This document shows, in pieces, positions 24,173 through 35,392 of a stretch of DNA of 64,000 bases. Source of the DNA: Oxytricha trifallax (Eukaryota; Ciliophora; Spirotrichea; Sporadotrichida; Oxytrichidae); contig ARYC01017763.1 of the NCBI GenBank assembly GCA_000711775.1, forward strand, positions 1 through 64,000, in the 5' to 3' direction. The position numbers and the translations under genes are program-made. The notes below the pieces were generated by a model. That model searched no databases, was not told where the DNA came from, and was given only the letters and a program-made list of their open reading frames with translations. The first letter of the stretch is position 1. Every line of letters starts with the position of its first letter.

Positions 24173-24436
24173 TCATAGGTAGTGAGGGGAAGGCCGATGC
24201 AATATGTACGAACAAAAATTTTTGTACCCTTCTGAGTAAATGTCTTGAATTAGTTATGCTGTATTTTGTTTCATCTAGGTCATAGGTCTAAAGCCAATTT
24301 AGCTTTTATCCTTAACAATCCGTAAATGATTGGAGAATAGTTTCATCCAAGTAGATTGGTGTATATTTCTAGCATCTGAAGTTATATCAATAAGTCTAGA
24401 CTTCTGAAAAGCTGGGGTGAGGCGTAATTCATCCAT
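24173..24436 (-). CDS. Short unknown ORF (87 aa)
   Basis: ATG 24436 to TGA 24173-24175 with TAA/TAG as Gln, no interruption. The frame is also open upstream to about 24480. The protein is basic and helical in character, with no recognised domain. It sits between two foldback elements. It could be a fragment (MDS) of a larger gene. Confidence 0.45.
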
Positions 24437-24572
24437 GGTGGAGGTTTAGCCTTTTTGTTGATCCAATTACAGTAGTTGCATCTGATTAAAGAATTTATTG
24501 ATGCTCAAGGAGACATATGGAAGTTTTTCTCTAAAAAACTCCATTTTTTTAATAATTAAAATTAATTTAAAA

Positions 24573-25034
24573 TATATTTAAGTTTTTAATTTAATCTAAA
24601 CTTCATATTATTATGATCTTCAAGAGTCATTGTTTAAAACAGTGTCTCTCGAGGATTTAAAATATCAACATTTTTTATCATCATTTTTTTCAATATTTTT
24701 CAATATTTTCAAATAAATTTCTCGATATCTAAAAGGAAATACGATAATTCCTAATAGAATTAGAACATTATTCTATCTTAAGTTAAAATATCATTTTTTA
24801 CCACTAATTTTAATTAAGGAATCCTAATAAGGCATCCTAAAAATCCAAATAGATTTATGACTATATCTTTAAGGATGTTATTAAGTTTAATAAGAAAAAA
24901 AAATATTTAATTAGAGAAGTTAAAAATTTGATAATTTTTAACAATGACTTATATATGCTTTAAAAAATAAAAAAATCATCGAGAGACACTGTTTTAAACG
25001 ATGACTCTCGAAGTTAAAAACTTAAATCAAAATA
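24573..25034. mobile_element. Foldback element with short inverted ends
   Basis: Left TTTAAGTTTTTAA and right TTAAAAACTTAAAT are inverted, and inside them a nearly perfect 29-bp inverted repeat (GAGTCATTGTTTAAAACAGT...TCTCTCGA at 24627-24655 and its complement near 24978-25006) flanks about 320 bp of AT-rich DNA. No ORF. It has a MITE-like structure, unrelated to the 23231 element. Confidence 0.7.
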
Positions 25035-25053
25035 TAATCTAGCTTTAAAGCTA

Positions 25054-26164
25054 TCATAATTACTCTATCTCAATGAAACTATAAACACTCTATGTTAAAG
25101 CAGTTGCAGCAAAAGTGTGTCTGGCTGCAACTATTATAAATCTTCGATGTGTAATAGCAATCGATTTGCATTTTACTTCTTACCTGAGGAATCTATCACT
25201 AAGATTGTATGCTAAAGCTTTGTCTTTGGAAAAGCCTTAGAGAATCAGTAAGGAGCTTATGTCTCCTTCTATATCTATAGCATGCCTTACCCATTTAGAA
25301 TTGTAGTAACATCCAGCATTTTTGAGTTCTAAGAATTACTTAATTTAACTTTGGTCTATTCAATAGTGTAGTCAACTAGTTATTTTCCTATTTTTGCAGG
25401 CTTTGTTCCAATTACTTTTTCTATAAATTTGGAAGCTTGTTTTTAGTTATCTTTCTTTCATCCAAAGGTCTTTGATAATTTAAGTAGTATCTTTAATTGC
25501 ATTTTATTGGTCTTATTATTAAGTTTTGACTTATGGTTTCATACTTTTTTGTTATACCAGTCTTGTTCTAGTTATACGTGTGACTCTCCAAGTTAATATG
25601 TTGCGCATTTTATTGTTGATGCTGTCTATCAGATTTAAAACTTTATTAAATTTCAAGGTTAGTTGAGGACGAGGAAACTTGCGAACTAGAGTAACTTAAT
25701 GTCTTGATTCTATGACATCTATTGAAGTTTGTGATGTCACGCCAATTCTGGTTACTAAATAGGTATTTAGAAATTCTTGCCCACTTAATTAAGTTCACCA
25801 GAAACTATGAAAATTGGATCATTGAGTATCTTCTCTATTTTTTCGATAAAAACCTTTTTGTTTTTTATAAATTGTTAAGAAATATAGAGGTTAGATATCT
25901 TTATGCCGATATCAACTAAGTAGGAGTCCAAAGATAAAGGAACTGAATTAAGGAATTCCACTCTGCTGAGAGTGGACCTGACAAAAGAGATAGTTCAATG
26001 TTGACCATCTGAAATTTTGGTTTCAGATGCATGAATACTATAACTTTGGAAGTGAACTTTAGTATTTTTAGCTTCCTGTGCGGCACACCATGTGAGGTTA
26101 GTGTCTTTGTATCATCTTCAGTAGATAGCTTATAGATCCTTTTGAAGACCCATCCATATTCCAA
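25054..26164 (-). pseudogene. Broken gene of unknown function
   Basis: Minus strand. A frame open from about 26164 gives an N-terminal piece, and the 3' part (25054-25315) reads as a convincing protein with GDISSLLILQGFSKDK near 25230-25280, ending at TGA 25054-25056. A frameshift near 25315 and others near 25450, 25700 and 25850 break it. The longest continuous frame (26164 to about 25200) has no TGA. The antisense strand is also open in places but the minus reading is far more protein-like. No family recognised. Confidence 0.45.
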
Positions 26165-26269
26165 GAGATGATATTTGATCCGTCATTATTTACGGAAATC
26201 ATCGTGGTTCTATTAAGTTAGATTTTTACTTATTAATACTTATTATTAGAGGAATTCAATAAAACCCTT

Positions 26270-26650
26270 ATATCAATTAAGACACGAAAATTAGGGTAAA
26301 GAGCAATTAAATTAAAAAATAAATTATTATTCGCGTATAATATAATGTTTGGGCTAATTATTAAAACTATTGGCTCGATTAATTGTCCTTATATATAATC
26401 CAAATAATCCAATTAGGGTGTCTAAATTTGATTTTAGCCTAATTATATTTAATTTCAGCCGATAATTATTAATTCTTAATCTAATTGTTCTTAACTCCAT
26501 TCCTCGCTTCTTTATTGATCTATGGGGTTTTAAACATAATGGTTCTGAAACCAATTACTCTCTCTAATTGAAGCAGTCTAGCCTCAGCTTATTATTGCTC
26601 TTAAATACAACTTAAAGCATTTCATGATCCCAAAATCAGTGAGGCTGTTA
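26270..26650 (-). pseudogene. Coding fragment, unknown
   Basis: Two overlapping minus-strand frames are open in the ciliate code. One starts near 26630 and continues to about 26260 without TGA; the other carries an in-frame TGA near 26585 and ends near 26467. Both look partly protein-like, so the true frame is uncertain. It may be the 5' part of the gene at 25054-26164. Confidence 0.3.
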
Positions 26651-27030
26651 CCTTTCGGTGCTTGAAATCAGGACCACTACAAGATATAATCTAAATATAG
26701 ATCAATTCATTGACAGAGAAGAACACATTAATTTTCAAGTCTCAAAAAGGATTATTATCGTAATATAACTTTAAATAATCAGTGTTTTTAATGATCCAAC
26801 AATATTTAGCGACCTTAATCAATGTCAATGAAACCTGACACCCTTCGACTCGTTGAGAGGTCTGCAATTGTGTAGCTCTTGCAATTTATATTGAATGTGA
26901 AAATAAAGGAGGATTAATTATAAGATTAGTTTGAATTTATAAGTGTTACGAAAAAACAATGATTGAATGTACAATGATGATTTCAGGTCTTTATTCGTTA
27001 CTATAAAGGGCATGAGTGATCTTAATTTTT
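26651..27030. other. Spacer, no gene seen
   Basis: About 380 bp of mixed composition; I see no supportable coding stretch. Confidence 0.4.
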
Positions 27031-27039
27031 TAAGTCATC

Positions 27040-28005
27040 AACCTTTTCATCATTTGAGTTTAAAGGTCAAGAATGCTTTATTAAGTAAAGAAGTGGATAG
27101 AAACTACATTGACTGGTATAAAACTTATCTAAAATAAGCAATTTAGGGCTTAGAAATCTATTTAAGTCTTTCCAAAAGCACTTAATCATCAACAATATTA
27201 AGATGGTGCTAATGAGAATTCTCCAAGGTAATCACTTTGTATCTATGATGAAAAACTAGATAACATTTAAAGGAAACTAAATTACCTCAACAGACTAAGC
27301 ACCATACGCTTAAGAATCTCAATTTTAGACTAATCCTCGAGATCAAGAATTGTGCAAAAAAATTAAAATTAATAAATAATATAGGATAGAGATGGAAATA
27401 AAAGATGACTATAATTATCGTGTACACGGATACCTATCTGTCTCGAACATTTTTTACCTTCTAAAATTTCCATCATATAATTCTCGCACAGACACGATCT
27501 TAACGACAACTTTGATTCCATTTGTAACATCGATTACAATAATGATTTGTAAATAAGCTAGAATCCTTAAGTGTTGGCTCGGCAACTTAAATATGTAGTT
27601 TTGAAATTAACAATCACAACATTTTTAGACGAAAATTAGCTGAATGATAGTGTTGATTTAGACTTGTGCCATGCCTGCATGACAATTATGATAAATAATA
27701 AGAAAAATAGATTATTATAAGAAATTGATTAATATAGAAATGATTGCTTATAATGCCAAAGACTTGGAGCTATTACTCACAAGAAATGTATGTTGCAAAA
27801 ACATATCTAAAATTTTTATATTTTTAGAGATCCAACCAGGTAAAAACAGTTGGCGATTCGAATTAAACATTCGCAGAGAACAGAAAGGACCAGTAGAGGA
27901 GGAGGTATGTTATATAGTAATAGTGATATGTATTGTGGTGAATAAAAGTGTAAATTGAATTTGAATAAATCGGTAGTTAAAATTAAATTAAATTTGATAT
28001 AGTGA
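27040..28005 (+). pseudogene. Unknown gene with a CxxC...CxxC segment
   Basis: Plus-strand pieces in the ciliate code: 27060-27215, 27195-27405 and 27490-28005. The last is a long frame with a cysteine pattern CHAC near 27668 and CLQC near 27745, suggesting a small zinc-binding module, followed by a basic tail. TGA and frame changes near 27210 and 27407 separate the pieces. No family is identified. Confidence 0.4.
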
Positions 28006-28194
28006 TTTATTATTATAGATATTTGGTAGCCTTTACGTTTAATTATATATTTACAGTATATATAGATCTTCCCTCCATAAAATGAAAGATACCAAATTTT
28101 AATGACTGTATTAATTAGTTTTAGTTTAATTAATCAAAGTAAAGTTTTATTCCTAACTGTCAAAGAAATCCAGTACATAGACATACAAGATCCT

Positions 28195-28992
28195 AGTAAT
28201 AAGATGTAGAAGAGAGCTCTTGGCATTTCAAGCCCAACAGCCGCCATTTAGCATGATAGGTGAGTTCCCATCAGCCTACAGTGTAGGATGAAAGGAAGTT
28301 GAAACATAGACATGATGTAAATTAACCAATGGCATATTAGAATCAACATCGTATAGCTGCCAAAGTGGCCTTTAAACTAGAAGGGACTAAGTATCATTTT
28401 ACGATATCATTCTAGAACTAAATATTTCAAAATTCTCTGGAAAGTAGCTGTACTTTATTAAGCATATTTAATGGGGGGCTTTCTTGCAATCTCAGAGATC
28501 TTCGTTAGTTTCTGCATGAGTTATTGCATTTAGAGTGGGTATTTTAAAATGAATTCGAAGAACTGTTGTAATAGCAGTAAAGAGACAATTGGGTACTGCC
28601 TTATCAAGCATCAACTTCACCATCCTTAGTATCAGAAACTGTCTCCTTGATGCGAAGAAGGTATAGTGAAGCTATGAATTGTCAAAGGAAGGGAAATCAT
28701 TTAGCTAAGGGTCAGTGAATCTTAAATCTGCAATTGTAGACAATGAATCTCTGGCTCTATTTGAAAGAAGTCTATCGTCAACAGATGTCTGATCGAGCTA
28801 TTGGGAAATCGTATAAGTACCATCTCTGCAACAAAGATGAATTTCGAACTACCATTAGAGGAGCGGCAGTTGTTTAAGGGAACGCAGCTTACATTTGAGA
28901 ATACCATCACCAGAACTATCCCCAAGATCATGAAATTGTGCAAAAGGCGTCCGAGTAAATTAGTAAATATTCAAAAAATTGCCAAATTGTAA
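28195..28992 (+). pseudogene. Unknown gene, two main pieces
   Basis: A frame open from about 28275 to TGA near 28713 (about 145 codons) has a hydrophobic, Leu-rich centre and a Gln run. A second piece (28801-28992) ends at TAA read as Gln and is Lys/Arg-rich. A frame change near 28710-28800 separates them. It may continue the gene at 27040-28005 with an IES between. Function unknown. Confidence 0.4.
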
Positions 28993-29408
28993 ATTAATAA
29001 TCAAAAGTAAAGGATTATTATAATTATTAATTATAAATACAATTAATTTACGAGCGAAGTCAAAAAAGTATCAATTTTTAGTTAACTCGTATTTTATATA
29101 AAACTTATTTTCATTTATATTATTAGTCATACTATTTTTGAATATTAATAATTAATCCAATAAATATTGCTCATTTTTAAATCTTGTATTTGTGATTGGT
29201 TTATATTAATTACATATATCTAATAATTGATTTGTTAAAATTCAAAATAGTTTTTATTAAACTTAAGTTTATATATTGATTATATAAATTATTCACACAT
29301 GATATACTTTCACTCAGATATTCTTCTAATAATAAAAAAAAACACAAAAATTATAAATCTCAATTTTTGATTATTTACTCATTCGCTGGCAAATCTAAGT
29401 AATTTTAC
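28993..29408. other. AT-rich spacer
   Basis: About 400 bp of AT-rich sequence without supportable genes. Confidence 0.5.
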
Positions 29409-29675
29409 TCAATGGCAAAAGGTGGGTAGGCTAGAAAATAAGATGCTTCTTTATCTCAACTCCCCGAGTAGTTGTCTGTCTCGGACATTATCCCGTAGGG
29501 AAATAGCTCCTGCTGGTTCGAGTGATGCCATGATCATTTCTATATCTTGAAATCGAGTCGGGACATCGTTTGCAGTAGTAAAATTTTCAAAATGCCAAAA
29601 TTCTACAAGTATATCAATAGGTGTCCAAAATGATGGGGTTGAAATAACAATCAATGCAATGTAGATGAATATCAA
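29409..29675 (-). CDS. Short unknown ORF, open 5' end
   Basis: A minus-strand frame from about 29675 to TGA 29409-29411, 88 codons with one TAA as Gln. The first 20 residues are hydrophobic (IFIYIALIVIS), suggesting a membrane segment or signal peptide; the rest is acidic. There is no clear ATG. It is divergent from the ORF at 29739 and only about 60 bp away, so both could be coding segments of larger genes. Confidence 0.4.
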
Positions 29676-29738
29676 ACAAAGTACATTATAATATTAAAAA
29701 TCGTGTAAAAAAGAACATCTCCCGTGAGTACTCTGGTA

Positions 29739-30200
29739 ATGTACCGCTTACTGCTCAATGGCGATATCAATGAGGATGACTTCCAGGATGGTATTCGTGA
29801 AGTCAGAGGAGAGCATTCTAATATAGTAACGGAGATAAATACGATAAAGAATGGAATAAAACTTCTAACACGATTTAAAGAAAAGGCTTATAATGGAAAT
29901 GGATACTACAATAGATATTGGGTGAATGGTCGCAAACATGGGGAAGGTGTATAAGCAACCCTGGATTAAGAGTGGTTTGCTGAAATTGCAGAAATGATCA
30001 GTAACGATATTCACATATATGAATACTTACTGGGAAGTCACAGCCTTGATATGAATCTTTCAAATATACATTAGTAATTAAGTCATAATATTTTTAACTT
30101 ACTTATATAAGAATGGTAAAGATATTTGTGCTGTTCATCTTCCATTTTTAATAAAAAGTATACTATTCAATATTAATAAATTTCTTATAATGGCTAGTGA
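29739..30200 (+). CDS. Intact unknown ORF (153 aa)
   Basis: ATG 29739 to TGA 30198-30200, uninterrupted with TAA/TAG as Gln. The N-terminus is acidic, with a heptad-like helical stretch (near residues 30-55), then a Gly/Tyr/Asn-rich patch (NGNGYYNRYWVNGRKHGEG) that is weakly MORN-like, and a hydrophilic C-terminus. It is one of the few clean ORFs in the window. Function unknown. Confidence 0.55.
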
Positions 30201-30399
30201 TAAGAGTGTCCTTATCAAATATTAATGGATAATACATTATTACACTATTAGTTTTCTCTTTATTGTATAATAATACGTAAGCGTCTATTTAAAAGAGTTG
30301 GGTTATAAATAAAAATTAATAGACTTAAAAATATAATAAATTCTTATTTATGAGTAATTTAATTATTCATTCTTTCTATTTATAATATGCTCTGTTATA

Positions 30400-30693
30400 T
30401 CTATATAAATATAGAATTTTGATAGAAAATTTAAAGCTAAGGTATTATTGGTTGATATCAATGGTTCTTGGTCAAGTAAGTATAATGAATAATTCTCATT
30501 TCCTAAAAACAGTAAATTAAGTATTTTATAAATTGTTTTTAAGTATAATAGTAAACTAAAAGATGGTAAATCTACGTCTGAAAGTATTTATGCTAATGTG
30601 TCTTATTAATATCCTAAGCACATAAAATCTAATAATGATGATCAAGTAAGAAAATAAGGAATAAATAATTTAAGAAATAAGGATGAATGGTGA
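30400..30693 (+). CDS. Unknown ORF fragment
   Basis: A plus-strand frame open for about 95 codons and ending at TGA 30691-30693, with protein-like composition (VLLVDINGSWSSKYN near 30442). No clear start; it may be an exon or MDS of a larger gene. It is followed by AT-rich sequence. Confidence 0.35.
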
Positions 30694-30699
30694 TAATTA

Positions 30700-31550
30700 A
30701 AAAATATACATTTAAGTCATTAAATCATTTTTGTATTATATAGCTCATCCAAATCTATATAGGTATTTGCTGAAATAATGATATATCTTTAGAAATATAA
30801 CCAAGAATTTCACATTAAATGAAAGCCTCATTAAAATAAATACTTTCTTTAAAAAATTGTCATATATAAGCAAATCTTATTTAATTAATTAGGATTAGGA
30901 TTAACCACTATCTTTAAGAATACTGTTAAAATAAAGCAATTATTGATTCTAATATTGTAATAAATGCCTAAATAATACGTCATTTATTCATTTTTATGTT
31001 TTTCAAATTCATAATAGTTGATTATAAAATATTTTATTTAAATTTTACTATACTTTGCAATAAAAATAATCTCTCAATCAATTCTAAAAGTGAGATAGAC
31101 TGCCTTTTTAGTCAATCTAGAAATTAGTATATTGATTTCTTCCTTTTAAGGTTATTAATTAATCAATTATATAATCAGAAGCTACAATGTATTTTTACTA
31201 ACCATTTATTTAAGCTAAGAAGTGGAGAATTTTGTCAAAAATTCTCATAAAATTCAATAAGCAATTAATTAGTTTATAATTCTACTATCAAATACATTCA
31301 TGCAATAGTTATTATTAACACTTCTATAGATTCATAAGATAAAAACTCAAAAATATTTATTAATTAAACCATCTTTAATATGTCCAAACATTAATCTATT
31401 TAAACAAATTTAAACTGAAGTAAAATATGAAATAAAAAAATAAAGCTTATTGCCTCTCAATTGAAGTTGAAAAACTTGTTGGGAATTTATAGTTAAATTT
31501 GTTTATTTAGTAAATTGCTCACATTTCTTATGAGATATGCTAAATTAAAA
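30700..31550. other. AT-rich spacer
   Basis: About 850 bp, very AT-rich. A short minus-strand open stretch near 30735-30830 is too weak to call. Confidence 0.5.
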
Positions 31551-31558
31551 ATTAAAAA

Positions 31559-32209
31559 ATGAAAATAAAGATTTCAATAAGTTAAACCTTAATAGGGCAT
31601 TACAGATTCAAATTTCTCAAGATTATTAATTATATTTTTTATAGATAATAGGCATCAATTAGATCATGCTTTATTGTGTTTTTAGGGTTATATGTTGGGA
31701 ATAAGGGCTTTTATGATTACATCTTTATAAATAAGCATAGAAACGAGTTGTTGTTAACTTCTTACAGAGACATAAGCTAGGCATCAAATGAAGTTCTCTG
31801 GTTTAATTTTATATTTGTAGTGGAATTTGCTAAGATATTACAACTTCTTCTTGCTTGGTTTTAGGGAAATTGTGTTAGTTACCTCACTTTGATCTAAATT
31901 TAAAAGGATCAAGGCAAGCATGTAAATTTTAGTACCTCAAAATATAAATAAAACGAACGAAAATAGTTATTTTAATCCTATATTCTTTATAATATTTATT
32001 TATATTAATACAAAGTGTTTTTATTCTTAAATGGTTCTTTTTTTAATTTATCTAATTTTGTTTTAACTTTAAAAAAAAATACTTACTCAGTTTTTTTAGA
32101 GCACAATCGAAATTGTAGAAATTAATTAAAATAAAATAAAAAAAAATAAAATATATTAAAAAATAAAATTAGCAGAGATTAAAGTTAACCAAATTCGATC
32201 ATTCGATGA
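31559..32209 (+). CDS. Membrane-protein-like ORF whose 3' end is in a MITE
   Basis: ATG 31559 to TGA 32207-32209, 216 codons without interruption in the ciliate code. Two hydrophobic segments are clear (around residues 35-55 and 85-105: FIVFLGLY and NFIFVVEFAKILQLLLAWF). The last 30 or so codons lie inside the foldback element starting at 32115 and are Lys/Asn/Gln-rich, unlike the rest. So the original C-terminus was probably replaced or cut by the insertion. Function unknown. Confidence 0.5.
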
Positions 32210-32471
32210 AAATATTTAAAAAAAGATGGTTCCTACTAATGGTGTAATTTTTTATCGCAATCTTTGGAGCGAGTTAAATTCACTTTAATAAAATGCCTCT
32301 TAATTATATAAATTATGTCATATAATTAAAGTTCAGTAAAATGGCTTTGGATGCGATTTATTATTACCACCATCAATAAAAGCCTTCTATTTTTAAATAT
32401 ATATATTTAGAATGATCGAATTTAGCAAGCTTTAATCTTCACTAACTTTATAAAATTTCCCCTACTCCTAC
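32115..32471. mobile_element. Foldback/MITE element, about 357 bp
   Basis: Imperfect inverted arms: left GTAGAAATTAATT..., reverse complement of right GTAGGAGTAGGGGAAATT. Inner parts (GATTAAAGTTAACCAAATTCG on the left and its counterpart near 32415-32440) match inner arm sequence of the 23231-23640 element. It is more diverged than that copy. No ORF of its own. Confidence 0.7.
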
Positions 32472-32850
32472 AATATTAAATTTATGGACCATAATCTTTA
32501 AAATTTATCTTTATTTTTAATACTTACTTTACTCTATTTTTCTAATCTTTCAATCCATTTTGGCCACACACTAAAATAATTATAAATAATAAATACAATT
32601 AATCCAAATCTATTGCTCAAAGCCCCATGAATATTTGAATGAACTAGAGTGATCGCTCCTTTTTAAGAACCTCTCTAACTTTTAAGCGAATTATACTATG
32701 ATTTACAATACCATGTCTCCTTCTTAATAATCTTCACTTTTGAGAAAGTAACCTGGGGTTGCCCAACACGAACATATAAAATGCTTGCACATTCGTAGCT
32801 TTATTAAAAAAAGTTGATGTAAACTCATTATAATTTAAAATCAATAATAA
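32472..32850. other. AT-rich spacer
   Basis: About 380 bp between the MITE and the Rep-helicase element; nothing is supported. Confidence 0.5.
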
Positions 32851-33282
32851 TATTGATGAAATAGAATTGAATTTGAAAAATAAATCAAAATAAAATTAGA
32901 AATATTATTAACTGCCACTAATTAGTGTAGTTCGTAGATAAAATTTGGTCATAAGTACTTACCGTTATGTTTCTGGTGTAACACCGTTAGTATCTGATAG
33001 TTACATTCTGATTCTTCATCATACCGGCCACTTGACAAACTTGACAGCGAGTACTTATCATCAATAGGGTAATTAACACGTATTTGACAACTTGACAGGG
33101 GACCTTTTAGTATCAAATGCTTCGGATTTTAGATTATCTTAATTTAATTAGATTAAATTTATAAATTAATTTTTATTATTTTATTTTTAATGAACTTGAC
33201 AACTTGACCTACTTGACAGTATTTATTTTTTGGTCAAGTGATTTAAGTTGTTTAATTAGTATATTTAAATTAAAATATGAAA
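32851..33282. repeat. Left terminal inverted repeat of the Rep element
   Basis: About 430 bp, reverse complement of 34708-35132 with very few differences. Outer sequence ATTGATGAAATAGAATTGAA. Contains the CTTGACA clusters at 33031-33048, 33082-33098 and 33194-33219. Confidence 0.9.
33031..33219. promoter_or_regulatory. Iteron-like CTTGACA repeats
   Basis: Three clusters of CTTGACA or near copies in direct orientation: two at 33031-33048, two at 33082-33098, three at 33194-33219, plus an inverted copy at 33234. The mirror set lies in the right arm. Short direct repeats like these are the usual binding sites of Rep initiators; that role here is inferred. Confidence 0.5.
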
Positions 33283-34630
33283 ATGTATAAGTTATTAGTT
33301 ACAAACTATATAAGTATCAGCATTATATATTGCATCAGTCGCTTTCTATAGAATCCTTGCTTTCTGTTCTCTATGCATTCATTGTCTATGTTCTCTTCCT
33401 CTATCTTCTTCTCTAAAGAGTTTATTTCATCTGTTTCTTGTTGCTTCAATTGTGCCATAAAGTACTTTGCTAATCCTATTGTGTCAAACGAATTACTCGC
33501 TCTTGTACTTCTTCACATTGCTCAGGTCAATCAAATGGCAACGAGCTTAAAATCCTTCCTTATCAATCTTTTTAAGCTTCTTAAAGGGCAAAGTATTTGT
33601 AATGATTACAACGACACTGTTGATGTATTCTAATTGCACTTACTCGTACTTTACTTCTGTAGAATAACCACCTTCTTCCAGGAGCCTTTTTATTTTCGCA
33701 ATCTTGTCACTGCTAAAGAAGTGTTTATCATTCATTTCGTCCATGAGGACTATCTAGGGCTGAAACTTGATTGGAATCACTTATAGCTTAAAGTGAGACC
33801 GGCCCTCTTAAAGAACATCAAAAACGAAGATTTCCTGAAACATTCTAACGATACTAGTCTTTCCAGTATTTGCCTTTCCATAAAACCATACACAGCACTT
33901 CTTCGGATCATTCTTTTGTACTATAACTTCGAAAGTGCATCAATGGCTTCCTAATATCCCCAATTCCCTAGCTACTCTGTTCTGTTGTTAATGTGTTCAA
34001 TTTCTTGTACTACTCCATGTTCCTTAACACAAATGTCTGAAGTGACTCTTGTATTGGAATTATTTGTCTCTGTAGCAGCCCTGATCCAACTATCATCTTT
34101 TGCCCTTATATTTTTTTTCTATCTCTTAGATTTGTATTTAGTCATTGATGTTACCCCAATACAACTTAATGTAGTTTGGAAGAGTATGTATTTGGCCTCT
34201 TTTTAGTAAATCTGTGAATTCAACCAACATCTCTCTCTTAGTTTTTGATGGAGCCAGTGAAAAAGATGCTCTAGAGCTAGCAGCACTAGACACTATTTGT
34301 TTAGTCTCCTATTAACAATATGATTTCACGTTTTGTCTCCAGAAGCTCTTAAAGATTCTTTTTAACTGGTTTAGTTAGTTTTATGTTTAGCTCATTCGAA
34401 ATCTTTGTTCCTTTGCTTTCTTATTATGTAAAATAATTTTTGTGGAGAACAATGGTATACTTGTCGCATTATATCTTTAAATAGTGCTTTTTCTCTTTGA
34501 CATCAATATACACGTTGACTTGTTGTATTATTTAGTTAATATCCTTAATCTTCTGAGTAATTGCATCATGGTTTCCAGGTCCATACGGAAAATAGCACTC
34601 TTAAAAGAGAGTCAATCTATAATTCATCAT
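33234..34630 (-). pseudogene. Rep-like superfamily 3 helicase
   Basis: Minus strand, ATG 34630 to a TGA at 33234-33236 inside the left repeat. The C-terminal half is an SF3 helicase: Walker A GKANTGKT (33856-33879), Walker B IVLMDE (33736-33753) and motif C IITNT (33592-33606), in the right order and spacing. SF3 helicases are found in Rep/NS1 proteins of small DNA viruses and plasmids and unwind DNA at the replication origin. The N-terminal 250 residues should hold the nicking domain, but I cannot see a clear HUH motif; a Ser-rich linker lies near 34270. Frame changes near 34350, 34115, 33925 and 33495 break the gene. This copy is thus decayed, and the N-terminal identity is open. Confidence 0.8.
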
Positions 34631-34707
34631 TTTAAAGTAGAAATTGTTACTAACTGAGTGATAGAAATATCACATTTAAGAGGTTTTCTCCACCATTAAA
34701 AGAAATA

Positions 34708-35132
34708 TTTCATATTTTAATTTAAATATACTAATTAAACAACTTAAATCACTTGACCAAAAAATAAATACTGTCAAGTAGGTCAAGTTGTCAAGTTCAT
34801 TAAAAATAAAATAATAAAATTAATTTATAATCTAATTAAATTAAGATAATCTAAAATCCGAAGCATTTGATACTAAAAGGTCCCCTGTCAAGTTGTCAAA
34901 TACGTGTTAATTACCCTATTGATGATAAGTACTCGCTGTCAAGTTTGTCAAGTGGCCGGTATGATGAAGAATCAGAATGTAACTATCAGATACTAACGGT
35001 GTTACACCAGAAACATAACGGTAAGTACTTATGACCAAATTTTATCTACGAACTACACTAATTAGTGGCAGTTAATAATATTTCTAATTTTATTTTGATT
35101 TATTTTTCAAATTCAATTCTATTTCATCAATA
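34708..35132. repeat. Right terminal inverted repeat of the Rep element
   Basis: Reverse complement of the left repeat, ending TTCAATTCTATTTCATCAAT. It carries the inverted set of TGTCAAG motifs near 34770-34960. Confidence 0.9.
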
Positions 35133-35392
35133 ATAATAATATTATTTTGCTTAGGATTTATGCATGTAACTCGGTTTATGAAATTCCTAAATCTTTCTGT
35201 CAATTTTTATAGATAATCTAATAGCTACAATGATATTTCTCTAAAATAAAAGCAGTTAACTATATAATATTTGTATCCTTAATTAATGTAATTTTAATAT
35301 TTAAAGAGTATAGTGATCATTTTTTGAAAAATTCAATAAATAATGGTTAGTTCACATCTGTTAAGACAATTTTCTCATTTCATTGACTAGAA
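35133..35392. other. AT-rich spacer
   Basis: No supportable feature. Confidence 0.4.

Larger units (their letters stand above)
32851..35132. mobile_element. Rep-helicase element with ~430-bp terminal inverted repeats
   Basis: 2282 bp bounded by terminal inverted repeats (32851-33282 and 34708-35132) that are almost identical over their length. The single gene inside encodes a superfamily 3 helicase of Rep type (33234-34630, minus). The repeats carry clusters of CTTGACA. Flanks are AATAAT repeats, so a target duplication cannot be read. The combination of an SF3 helicase and long inverted ends resembles small rolling-circle or rolling-hairpin replicons (CRESS-DNA or parvovirus-like) that have become genomic, or a transposon that uses such a Rep. 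No DDE transposase is present. Confidence 0.85.

Noticed and set aside
25074-25675. Long plus-strand frames without TGA
   Set aside because: Two plus frames are open in the ciliate code, but the minus strand encodes far more protein-like sequence here; the plus frames are probably its antisense shadow.
29500-29530. GGTTCGAGT suggestive of a tRNA T-arm
   Set aside because: No cloverleaf can be formed around it and it lies in a coding frame.
32851-35132. Target-site duplication of the Rep element
   Set aside because: Both flanks are AATAAT simple repeat, so a duplication cannot be told from chance.
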